Below, piece by piece: positions 20,876-30,306 of a stretch of DNA of 64,000 nt. Each line of letters starts with the position of its first letter. Position 1 is the first letter of the stretch. The position numbers and the translations under genes are program-made. The notes below the pieces were generated by a model. It saw only the letters and a program-made list of their open reading frames with translations. It did no database searches and had not been told where the DNA came from. Source of the DNA: Adineta vaga (taxonomy: Eukaryota > Rotifera); contig CP075492.1 of assembly GCA_021613535.1 (NCBI GenBank), forward strand, positions 5,208,001 to 5,272,000, given 5' to 3'.

Positions 20876-22903
20876 TTAATTATATAAAGTGTTATCAAAC
20901 GAAAAGATTGAATAATGTAAAAGCTTCCAAGTTAGAAGAGTAACTATATACCATCGAGAGAAGTCTTTTTGTGATGCCACTGATGTACGATGTATATTTG
21001 AAGTACTTGTGGAAACTGTACTGTTAGAATTTATAGTACTTGATGTAGAACTATTTCCAATAGTTGATGTAGTTGTAGTAATAACAATATTCGTCGATGA
21101 TGTACTACTTGTCGTTGAGGTGCTACTAGTAGTTGTTGATTGGTAAGTATTGACTTGCACACCTGATGCTGTTGGAATTACTGGTGGAGGAAATGATGAA
21201 TTAAATGCTGATGCAGAGATATTAATTATACTACTTAAGTTTGCAAGACATGGACTTGTCGTATCATAGAGATAATATTGATTAATAACTGATTGAGTAT
21301 TAACAACAGTATTATCATAAGCAGTTATATTTCGACTATTACAAAATATAACAGGCGCTATAGAATTATTTGTAGCAAGATAATTTCCACTGAGAACTAC
21401 ACCATCTACATTAGTACATTGTATCATACCTCCACTATATGGTCCATTGTAAAATGTTGAAGATGTTATTTTAATATTGTACATTACGGGAACTAGTTGA
21501 GTTGGATCGGGTGCCATTGTGATAACTCCACTTTGCCGATAAAGTCCTTGATTACAATTAATAAAGACATTTTCACTTAAAATCATATTTCGTGGTGCAG
21601 GACCTTCATTCCAATAGAGTGATGGTTGAAAGAGAATTGCTGGTGCACTTGTACCATTGAACAATGATTTTGTAATATGAACATTTTGCGTTGATAATAG
21701 AATACCACGTGCTCTATTATTTGTTACAGTTAAATTTCGTATTGTTAATGTAAGATTATCAACAACACAAACTCTATCACCCACATTTACACTAATTGAA
21801 CTAGTAAATGTAAATAATCGTGAAGTTGAATTGATACTTGTTGAGGAGGCAACAATGGCACTTGTATAAGGTGTAAATGGTTGTGAACTAGTACTGAACT
21901 CTACATTAGTTCCAATACCAATATTAAGTGTATCTTCCCAATTGTTGGTTTTGATGATTAATGCTGTTGAATTAAGTTTTTGTACTACTTCGAACACAAA
22001 TGCTTGGACATTTAATCCGTCATCACCTTGCCCTTCACATGAACAATCCTCTATATTAATAAATTCTCGACTATCACCAAAATGCATACAATCACCTGAT
22101 GTACTTAACCAACGTCCATCACGTGGTTTAACATGATAATCAATCATATGTAAACGTCGTGTTCGTGACGTATAAATACCAAAATACCAGGCTGTATAGA
22201 TGGTCAATGATTGAATAGTCAGATCTGTCACATCTTGTCCGTATAAAGCATGTATTGTAAAAGAATAACGAGCTACAATTGCATCACCAACGACAAACTG
22301 TGTGGGAAATTGTAGATATATTCGTAAGGTTCCATTTGAAATTAAGGTTGTATTTTTATTTGCTGGAGGTGTTTGATAAATTTCATATGTTTTATTACCG
22401 ATGGCTGGTTTTTTCAATACTGGATCATATCGAAAAATTGCTCCAACTTTTTGACCAACATCAGTTTGATGAGGTGCAACGACTTGTAAGTCAAGATAAC
22501 TTGAAGTGACACTTACGACATATCCAGCTGTGAATGGTAATGGATTAAAATCAATAGCAAATGCTTTGATTGTTACTTGTTGACTATTGATAGTGTAGAA
22601 TAAAGGTATCGGAGAATGAACAAGAAGTAATGTTTGATCCATACCTTGTCCTGTAAGTGTAAAACCAATCGCACCATAAATATAAATAGTTCCCGAAAAA
22701 TCATATGTTCCAGATTGAAAGAGAACAACATTATTTGTTCCATTCGATACAGCAGCAGCAATAGCATTTTGTGTTGCGCTTGTATCATCGATATTATCGT
22801 TGGGATAAGCACCAAAGCTTGCTACAGGAAAAATCAATCCTTGAGAGTAAAAACATTGAATTGATATAATAAAAAGGATGAAATATTCATGAACAAACAC
22901 CAT
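20876..22903 (-). CDS. Secreted right-handed beta-helix protein resembling GH110 alpha-1,3-galactosidases
   Basis: Intronless, 675 residues. A signal peptide (residues 1-21, FILFIISIQCFYSQG) precedes FPVASFGAYPNDNIDDTSAT, the start of pectate-lyase-superfamily beta-helix proteins. Strand-turn repeats follow. At about 240-300 the segment SGDCMHFGDSRE...EDCSCEGQGDDGLNVQAF resembles the acidic DD-x-x-NV site of GH110 alpha-galactosidases, which remove terminal alpha-1,3-galactose (established for that family; assignment here is by eye). The C-terminal part has a Ser/Thr-rich stalk (about 590-640, TTTSSTSTTSSTSSTN) and ends in a hydrophobic stretch (WYIVTLLTWKLLHYSIF), so it may be membrane- or GPI-anchored. 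The nearest relatives I recall are bacterial, which with the absence of introns suggests horizontal transfer (inference). Confidence 0.7.
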   Translation of the reverse strand: MVFVHEYFILFIISIQCFYSQGLIFPVASFGAYPNDNIDDTSATQNAIAAAVSNGTNNVVLFQSGTYDFSGTIYIYGAIGFTLTGQGMDQTLLLVHSPIPLFYTINSQQVTIKAFAIDFNPLPFTAGYVVSVTSSYLDLQVVAPHQTDVGQKVGAIFRYDPVLKKPAIGNKTYEIYQTPPANKNTTLISNGTLRIYLQFPTQFVVGDAIVARYSFTIHALYGQDVTDLTIQSLTIYTAWYFGIYTSRTRRLHMIDYHVKPRDGRWLSTSGDCMHFGDSREFINIEDCSCEGQGDDGLNVQAFVFEVVQKLNSTALIIKTNNWEDTLNIGIGTNVEFSTSSQPFTPYTSAIVASSTSINSTSRLFTFTSSISVNVGDRVCVVDNLTLTIRNLTVTNNRARGILLSTQNVHITKSLFNGTSAPAILFQPSLYWNEGPAPRNMILSENVFINCNQGLYRQSGVITMAPDPTQLVPVMYNIKITSSTFYNGPYSGGMIQCTNVDGVVLSGNYLATNNSIAPVIFCNSRNITAYDNTVVNTQSVINQYYLYDTTSPCLANLSSIINISASAFNSSFPPPVIPTASGVQVNTYQSTTTSSTSTTSSTSSTNIVITTTTSTIGNSSTSSTINSNSTVSTSTSNIHRTSVASQKDFSRWYIVTLLTWKLLHYSIFSFDNTLYN

Positions 22904-23531
22904 ATTGATTGTGTCAAATTGTCACTTGGTTAATTCACCTGACATAACAGGCACGATAAAAGCCATTTTATATATGAATGTACGAAAACTTACAGGGAAA
23001 TATTGTTATTATTATCAAATAATATCGGACGATAATTAAACGATATAAAATGTACTTTAATGATCGATAAAAGCCTTACAATGAATCTTTTCAGCATCAT
23101 TTTAATCGTATTTTTCTTTACTGGTTTAAAAAGCAGTTATGAAAACTAAGCATCAAGAGCAAACAAATCGGTGAGTAAACATTTGAAATTTTCTTTTCTG
23201 TATTGTTTGTGCTTTGAAAACAGCAACGTTAATATTTGAAAGAGATTTTTTTTCTATACATATTTGCTGAGTACTGATCGAAAAATTTGACTCTCATGAT
23301 TTCGGTTATTTTTGGTCTGTTGATCTTCCAGCAAATGTGTCATCCATTTCAAAGATAATTATCACGCTCATTTTTCTTTATTAATATCAATGTACACAAA
23401 ACAATGATAGAATTCCATGCTCGATGAACAGCAAACTAATGTTAGTAATCCTGTTTTTATGATAAATATTGAACTGATTAATAAAAGAAAAATTTTTATT
23501 TCAACCATATTTCCATTGAAATTAGCTGAAG
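22904..23531. other. Intergenic, nothing recognised
   Basis: Upstream region of the beta-helix gene. AT-rich, with no clear gene, RNA or repeat. Confidence 0.4.
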
Positions 23532-23768
23532 TTAATCCCATGTGTCCACTAGGTGGACAAACTGCCGGATACTAACTTCTGTATCGATCCGACGAACAAT
23601 CCTTACAGTTTTAGAGATAGTAAACATTGCTTGATTCTCTGCTTTACATCCGACATCCTTACAACCGACACAGTGACAAACAAGGGAGCTGGTAATAATC
23701 GCCATTTGAAAATAAATCATAATTAATAGAAAAACAGCTGTTATTCTTCGCTTCATTTTTTTGTTCAT
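23532..23768 (-). CDS. Possible small secreted cysteine-containing peptide
   Basis: A 78-codon frame with an ATG start. Its N-terminus looks like a signal peptide (basic MNKKMKRR, then hydrophobic ITAVFLLIMIYFQMAIITSS). The mature part begins LVCHCVGCKDVGCKAENQAM with four close cysteines and no recognised domain. The frame is short and lies in a decayed region, so it may be chance. Expression data would decide. Confidence 0.3.
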   Translation of the reverse strand: MNKKMKRRITAVFLLIMIYFQMAIITSSLVCHCVGCKDVGCKAENQAMFTISKTVRIVRRIDTEVSIRQFVHLVDTWD

Positions 23769-24423
23769 TCATTGTCGATATTCGACATTATATTTCGAAA
23801 AACTTTACTAAGACAGATGCAGGATAGTTTGTTTTTGAATATCGTGTTCGTTGATAAATGTGATAATCTGACATTAGAAGTATAGAAACAGAATTTCCTG
23901 TTAGTTTTAACGTACTCTCAAAAGGAAATCAAATAACCTATGAAGCGTAAAATTCAAATGATTGTTCATAATCTATATACGAAAATGATTCTTTCGTAAA
24001 CTTGCCATTTTTTCTTCTTTTCTGATAAAAGCAAATAGTTCATCCATCCGTCTATTACCCTCTGAATTCTCATGTTGTTATATAAAAGATAAATTACTAC
24101 ATTGCATTTAACAGGAGAATTAAAGCATAAATAGCAACTATAAACATGCACCATGCATAGAAATGATCATGTCATTACTATATATTATCGATTAATTGTA
24201 TATTTGTGTTGGTGTAGTTTTTCTTACTGCTGAAGTTAATGGAGTTAATTTTTTTATATTTTCTATGATTCGTCAATATCGTACGACAGCGTGCACATTT
24301 TATTTTCTAATTACTTCGCTTGGCATAATACTCTTCATATTTTAATTAATTTAATAGCAAGAATAGTCACTGCGATTAATAAATTTGATAGAACTATCAT
24401 ATCGTTGACTTGATTTATACCAT

Positions 24424-24806
24424 ATGAGCATTTTTTTTCTCTCAGTTCGACTTCGTCATTGCAGCAATATCAAATGGACAAATCGCATTGTCATAATTAC
24501 GATTATTATTTCGTCTATTCATGACAGTTTTGCTGCGGTTTATAATCATACTTCATCAAGTCCATGTACATCTGTCAACACAACTTATGCGGCTTATTAT
24601 ATAACGATATATGCTCCTGTTATCACTTGTGCTTTACCTTCTTAGCAATGATTGTTTTCGGATAGTCAACTTACCATTATCTTAGTTTAACAATCACTCT
24701 TACTCGTGAACAAGCTGATCGTCAATTAGTACGAATAACTCTACTTACTGGACTTTTTGTTATTCTACCGGTGATGTTCATACTAATATCAGATATGATA
24801 GTCTAA
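24424..24806 (+). pseudogene. GPCR pseudogene, part 1 (TM4 to TM6 region)
   Basis: Open frame 24424-24645 gives RIVIITIIISSIHDSFAAVY (TM4-like), SSPCTSVNTTYAAYYITIYA (second loop cysteine and start of TM5) and PVITCALPS, then stops. After a frame change, TITLTREQADRQLVRITLLT and GLFVILPVMFILISD (loop 3 and TM6) run to a stop at 24804-24806. This is the order found in bdelloid rhodopsin-like GPCRs such as the intact one at 36368-37486 (TRRTDKRDQQIVVILLAQVT). TM1-TM3 are missing and the frame is broken, so it is a relic. Confidence 0.6.
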
Positions 24807-25301
24807 TCTAATCAGTGATTAAAAAATCTTCTCATTTAAACTGATATGTTTCATTTATTAGTAGATTTATAAGAATCTTATAATTCCTAATAATTTATAT
24901 CTCATTTATAATTTTATTAAATTTTATGAGATATTCATGTTGATGATGTGCTATACGGAATATATATAAAATCTTATTTATCACTCATAGTCATGATAAT
25001 TAAACTATAAACACAATATATTCGAATAAAATCATTTCTGGAGACAAATATACATTCATGAGTATCTTTAGTTGATGAACTGCGTTATCATGTGTTACGA
25101 CAAAGTTTAACTATTTTAAATATTATTACAGTTCTGCCTATATGTAGGTTTGTACGTCAGAATGCATGAGAATACTATTCGGTAGACTTATCTTGATTCC
25201 ATCAGTCGAAAAAGCAGATTTGTGTCTATTTTTATCTCTGAACTTTTACTATCTCATGAACATATTGTCACAAATGATCATCTCAACGAAATCTGACTAT
25301 A

Positions 25302-25597
25302 ATACCCAGACAAAAAAAATCGATAAAAAAACGCGATTCGCGAGAAAAAAACAACGTTCTTATGTTGGTTTTTTCCCAACAAAACGTATATTCACCGTGT
25401 TAAAAAATACACTTTTGTCCCCGTATAAACGATGTTTTTTCTTCCCGACAGAAAATAGGCAATAACAACGTTTGTACGCGCACAAAAGTGTATTTTATAA
25501 CGTAGTTAATAAAGGTTCTGTTGGAAAAAAACAACATAAGAACGTTGTTTTTTTCTCGCGAATCGCGTTTTTTTATCGATTTTTTCTGCCTGAGTAT
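25302..25597. repeat. Foldback element (long inverted repeat, about 110-bp arms)
   Basis: The left arm begins ATACCCAGACAAAAAAAATC and the right arm, read on the other strand, begins ATACTCAGGCAGAAAAAATC. The arms share CGATAAAAAAACGCGATTCG, then CGAGAAAAAAACAACGTTCT, and end in AATACACTTTTGT. A spacer of roughly 60-70 bp separates them. Open frames across it are just the arms translated. The structure is that of a non-autonomous foldback/MITE-like DNA element. I see no transposase and no clear target-site duplication. Confidence 0.7.
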
Positions 25598-25904
25598 CTT
25601 TAAGATGTGCTCATGTCTATTTTCACTCAATATAATATTAGATTAATCTATAACGTCTATTTGAATTTATTTTAATAATTTCTTCGCAATTTGACTTTCA
25701 GAACAAGTCTTTTTATCTCATCTCATTTCATTTGTCAATGGAAAAAAACTGAATCTAACTTCAATCAGAAATATCTTTTTTAAATTTAACTGTGATTATA
25801 TGAATGGAAATTGTTGTGATATATCATTATGACAAAAATCACATAAAAAATATGACCATATTACTAACACGAAATCATTTAGAACAATGATATCTTCGTA
25901 CATA

Positions 25905-26180
25905 ATGAGAAGATCGCGGTTTGTAATAGAAAGTTCACAAAATATAATATCGTAATGTATGGTGATTCTCGAATACCGCAACTAATCTATGTGTTATCAA
26001 GCTTTTCTGAAATCGCGATATTCAACGGTGTGAACATTGCGGTTTCGTTCGAGTTTACGGTGCTAAATCGATATTGCGATAAAAAACACCGCGGTCAAGT
26101 GCGGTTTATTTTGCGGACCGCGATCTTTCAAGACACAACCGCAACCATTATGAAAAAACCGCGTCCTTCAGCGGTAGCGA
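25905..26180. other. Patch rich in GCGGT/ACCGC motifs
   Basis: Within very AT-rich DNA, the motif GCGGT or its complement ACCGC recurs many times, including ATCGCGGTTT, CACCGCGGTC, GTGCGGTTT, TGCGGACCGCGATC and CAACCGCAACC. The outer copies AGATCGCGGTTT (about 25912) and GGACCGCGATCTTT (about 26115) are inverted with respect to each other. It could be another degraded inverted-repeat element or a cluster of binding sites. The open frame over it (25955-26185) has no recognisable protein. Confidence 0.45.
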
Positions 26181-26198
26181 CTTAAATATTTTCCCGTG

Positions 26199-26444
26199 GG
26201 TATTGGTTCATCTGATATTAATAATCTCTATCGTTTAATCACAAGTAGTATGTACAAACGTAATCAACAACTAACAGACGAAACTTTCGCATTAACAGTC
26301 TGTAGTCTCGTAAGTTCAAATATATTCCGAAATACTCATTCTAATTTTATTTAGGCAACGTATTATGCGTTCTTGTTTTCATCGAGGAGTACCAAATCGC
26401 TTAATTTTCTGGTGAAACCAAATTTTAGTTGTTTCTTCTTTTAA
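26199..26444 (+). pseudogene. GPCR pseudogene, part 2 (TM7 region)
   Basis: GIGSSDINNLYRLITSSMYK and RNQQLTDETFALTVCSL end at a GTAAGT donor. After a TTTAG acceptor, ATYYAFLFSSRSTKSL follows. In bdelloid GPCRs, a segment with an N-x-LY motif, a K-x-x-x-x-L-x-x-E-x-F helix start and an FxFxLSS-like end forms the last loop and TM7. It would follow TM6 directly, but here it sits about 1.4 kb downstream of the TM6 remnant at 24806, on the same strand. The two pieces probably belong to one gene interrupted by inserted DNA. Confidence 0.45.
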
Positions 26445-26652
26445 ACGTAAGCAGATAAAGTTTAGAAATCTCTTATACTTATTTTCTGCAAATATAACCT
26501 TGTGAGCATAAGGTTCTAGTATTCGTTTAATTGGTAATTTAAATAGTGTATTGGTTAGATGTTTTTTTCTAAAAAGAAAAGATTTCTTGATCGAGAATTT
26601 TTAATATTTCTCTTTTTCTATTTCATGCTGTTGACTTTAATTAACTAGTGAT

Positions 26653-27233
26653 AAGTAGACAAAAATTTGAAAAATGCGTTTCAACACACAATCGGAAACC
26701 GCGATTGTAAGGCACTCACACTTATTATAAAATCGTAAAAACCACCGTGTTTTACGTTTGATAGCACTTTCGCAAAGTAGAAGCGACAAAAAACATACTA
26801 CATGAAAATTTTTACGCATTTTCTTAATTTATAAAACAAATGCGCACTTGAATTTCGTGTGATGTGTATCGCACATGAGTATCACTTACTCTATCATTAT
26901 TTATTCTTCCAGGTACTGTACTCTCTCCTTCGCACATTTTGCTTTATCTCTCATATTGTTTGCCTCTTCCCCATCTCTCACATCAAGAGAGTATATATGG
27001 CTGATATTTGTTCGTTCTGAGTGTTTTGATTTCATCTTGTCTTCATCAATTAGATCAATAAAGGAGGAGGTATGACATTTCAAAAACGTATTTTTTTCTC
27101 GTTTATGCTTGGTGAGAACGACTATTAAACAGAAAACACGGAGTTTTTACGTTTTTATAATAAGTGTGAATAGCGTACAATCGTGACTCCTGATTAACTG
27201 TTTAAACGTATTTTCTCAAATTTTTGTCTGCTT
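26653..27233. repeat. Second foldback element (inverted repeat, about 120-bp arms)
   Basis: Left arm: AAGTAGACAAAAATTTGA, then CACACTTATTATAAAA, CGTAAAAAC and CCGTGTTTT. The right arm, read on the complementary strand, gives AAGCAGACAAAAATTTGA, CACACTTATTATAAAA, CGTAAAAAC and CCGTGTTTT in the same order. Arms are about 26653-26773 and 27112-27233, diverged from each other, with about 340 bp of unrelated sequence between. No transposase is seen. The ends (AGACAAAAA) resemble those of the first foldback element, so they may belong to one family. Confidence 0.65.
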
Positions 27234-27881
27234 GAGGTGCCGTATTCTCAAGTACGATATGACAAAAGCAAATAATGCGCGAGAAAGGGTCAAATAATAG
27301 CAGTGAAGCAGCTGGCGATATAATTCTTTATATAATTTTGATAACATGATAACGATATTTATTGAGATATCAGTCAGCGATTCTCGCTCTAATATTTTGC
27401 TATCTTGTTATTCTGTTTTTTTTATACCTCGTTCTCATAAAACAAACACATATTTTTATTTTACTTTGTGTAAGCAACAAACGTGAAGTTACGTAAATAT
27501 ATCAGTCAGGTTATTAGAAAAAATGTGTATAACAAGTCATTTCACATCGTACACCGCACTGATCCTCCTTTGTTACGTTTATAGTATGACTAGTAAATAC
27601 ACTCTAACTGTTAGCACGACTAGAAGGTATTAGTACAATTGCCCTTAATAAGTAACGATATAGAAATCATTTTTTAAGTACAACCATACTTGTTTAACTT
27701 TGATCGAATAAGCTAAATGAGAATATTTGAAATTTTTTATCTAAAAATACGAACTGTTCTATATTATCATATTTGAGACATCCACCACTATATTTAAGTT
27801 GTTATTAAGCCTTTACGTGATTTCCTGCAATCAAGCAATATAGCACAGGTCTGTGTTTTTAGACACCTACACTCAATAACA
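27234..27881. other. Upstream region of the ART-E2 gene
   Basis: No gene seen. CTATATTTAAG at about 27788-27798, some 85-95 bp before the ATG at 27882, is a candidate core promoter. Confidence 0.35.
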
Positions 27882-29999
27882 ATGGCTTCGAATGAGCGAC
27901 AAACATATATTACTGGTCTTACATACAAAGAAATGGAGAAAGCAGAGGCGTGCCTCGATGAATGTACTATGATCTGGCTTGAACCTGCTCTTGACGGCCG
28001 TAGTAGTCCACTGAACGTACGTTTGGGATTGCTAACTAGTATGCAGAAAGTCCAAAGATTCAGTAATGTCGACACTTGTTTAGAGTATCTGCAAAAGAAT
28101 ACGGAAAAACGAATTTTCTTGGTGCTTTCCTACCAGATTAGTGAAGAACAAGTGAATTTGTTTCATGATTTATCTCATATTGACTTTATTTATGCATTCG
28201 GTTGGGACACTATCTTCAAACCAGAGCACTCCAAATTAGTTAAAGTGGCAAGCATTGAAGAACTGATCAGCCAATTGAGCTGCCATGACCGCTTACGTGA
28301 AGAGGAAAATGATACAGATTTTGCTTCTCTCAGGGATCAACTATTCAATTCTTCCGAAGAATCTTGTGATAATGCTCGAATTTTTATTTTTTATCAACTT
28401 CTACTTGAGATTCTCGTCCATCATCCAAAAACAGCCGATATCAAACAACAGTTTATTTCTTTCGGAAGGCAAATCTATCACGATAATCCGACACAAATGG
28501 ATTTTTTTGAAAATCTGGATGAAAACTATCCTCCCTCAAGCACATCGATAGCTATTCCGTTGTATACAAGTGGATCTTACTGTCTGCATCGTAAATTGAA
28601 TAGAGCATGTCGAACAGGAAATATGGAGCATATGTTCAAACTCGTCTATTTCATGACTGATCTCTATGCTGAATTGGCAGATCTTCATCAAGAATACTTT
28701 GATTTGTTTGCAGATCAAATGCGAGTGTATCGAGGACGACCCATGACTAGATCTGAATTCAATAAACTGAAGAGTGGTATCGGTGATCTTGTGGTCACTA
28801 AATCATTTTTATCTACAACAGTTGATTTTGATGTTGCTCGTATGTATTCTGGAGTAGGTAGCACAGATTCAAACATCTTCCCCGCCATCTTAAGATTGAT
28901 AATTGATAAACAACGTCATGAATCGAAACCTTTTTCCTTCATTCGACAAGTAAGCAAGGTACAAGACGATAGAGAAGTTTTACTTTCCATCGGGATGGTT
29001 TTTAAAGTGATTCATTCACAACATAAAGTACATAACAGACTTTCTTTTCTTCACTTTATTATACATTGAACACTTATAGGATGGTCTTGAAGAGTTTACA
29101 TTACTTAGAAGTAATGCAGAAGAGCAAGTCGAACAACAATTACGAAATTCATTTCTTGGGCAATCAAAACCTGCGAATGCAGATCCGACTATCAATGTAT
29201 TACTTTCAACAGCAAAAACTGATCCCATCTTGAACAAGTACGACATGGAAGGTCTTCTTAAGCTTGACATACCTTCCGAGATCAAGACTAAATCTGCCAC
29301 TGAGCTGAATACTGATTTTGAAAATAAAACAGACGATAAAGTGAAAAAAGGTACTGTAAATTTCAGTTTACTACGTTTTCTCTATAATTATTATGGTAAC
29401 TTTTTTTTAAAGAACCATTGCTACAAGCTTGTAGTAAAATTCGTTGCAATCCGCGTCCTGTCAAGAACAGACTCACACTCAGAATATCAAAATTCATTAC
29501 TAAGCAGATAATGGAACTGAAGTTAAATCTCAAAGAACTTTTTATTCTTGATAAAAATCCAATGGATGAACTTGGTGATGAAGACGAGCCAATGCAGGAA
29601 ATAAAATCAGACTCAGGACATCATTCGGACAGGCTTGTCATTGTTGGACGTATTCTGCCAACCACGGAACCGTATTGTCAATGCATCTTTAGCATCGAAA
29701 TCACTTTACCGATTGAGTTTCCTATTGCTCCTCCTGAAGTTCGTTTTTTAACTCCAATTTATCATCCAAATGTGCACGAGAGTGGTCAATTTTGTTATAC
29801 CATACTGTCAAAAACTGGTTCATGGTGTCCAAGTATCTCTCTTGCTGATGTTGTTAAAATATTAGTCCACGCCATTGATCATCCTTCGATTGAATATGCG
29901 GCGTCTCCTGAATTAGGAAAACAGTATCTTGAAAGTCGTGAAGAATTCGACAAAATTGCTCTTGAATATGTTGAAAAATATGGCCTTCCACGAACATAA
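27882..29999 (+). CDS. Fusion of ADP-ribosyltransferase and ubiquitin-conjugating (E2) domain
   Basis: Three exons (27882-29027, 29080-29350, 29413-29999) join in frame to 667 residues. Residues 1-130: the alpha/beta N-terminal domain shared with the other ARTs here (RIFLVLSYQISEEQ). ART domain about 150-400: Arg284 (RVYRG), Ser311-Thr-Thr (FLSTT) and Glu365 (DDREVLLSIG); the upstream residue of the loop is Asp363, so it is DxE rather than ExE. A linker follows to about 490. Residues about 495-665 are a full E2 (UBC) fold: helix 1, EFPIAPPEVRFLTPIYHPN, Cys600 in SGQFCYTIL exactly eight residues after the HPN asparagine as in UBE2D, then WCPSISLADVVKIL and the last helices. Catalytic Cys and HPN are both kept. 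Introns are 52 and 62 nt; donors are GTACAT and GTACTG, less usual than GTAAGT. No TPRs. It probably couples NAD-dependent modification to ubiquitin transfer (inference). Confidence 0.8.
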
Positions 30000-30306
30000 A
30001 TATGTATATTTTCTATTGATAAATCTATCTATACACATGCATTGTATCGTAATCAATATTTATTCGAAATAGTCACGTAGATCTAACAATATTTTTCTGC
30101 TGTTTATTAATTAGTAACTATTGTTCAGAATTAAGATTTTCACCTGCAATACGTAGCGGTGATCCTCTATACAAATGAAAAGCAACATGTTCTTTCGCGT
30201 AAATTTCCTGACATCTAAATGTCTGATTAGAAAAAGACTTTTTCAAATCAGTAAAGTCAAATAGTTCTTTGGTTTCATAAATGAGTAACTTTATAGAAAA
30301 GAAAAC
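30000..30306. other. Intergenic spacer
   Basis: Convergent spacer between the ART-E2 gene and the first nuclear receptor. Nothing recognised. Confidence 0.4.

Noticed and set aside
25166-25630. Two overlapping 76-99-codon open frames on opposite strands
   Set aside because: They are the arms of the inverted repeat at 25302-25597 translated; no protein-like features.
26901-27083. Overlapping plus- and minus-strand short frames between the arms of the second foldback element
   Set aside because: No domain; they fall in the element's spacer and are mutually antisense.
29028-29079. Idea that the ART and E2 exons are two separate genes
   Set aside because: GT/AG boundaries at both introns keep frame exactly, and intron sizes match the other genes. 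DGLEEFTLL extends the ART end, and no ATG with a promoter begins the E2 part at its helix 1. Two genes remain possible without RNA data.
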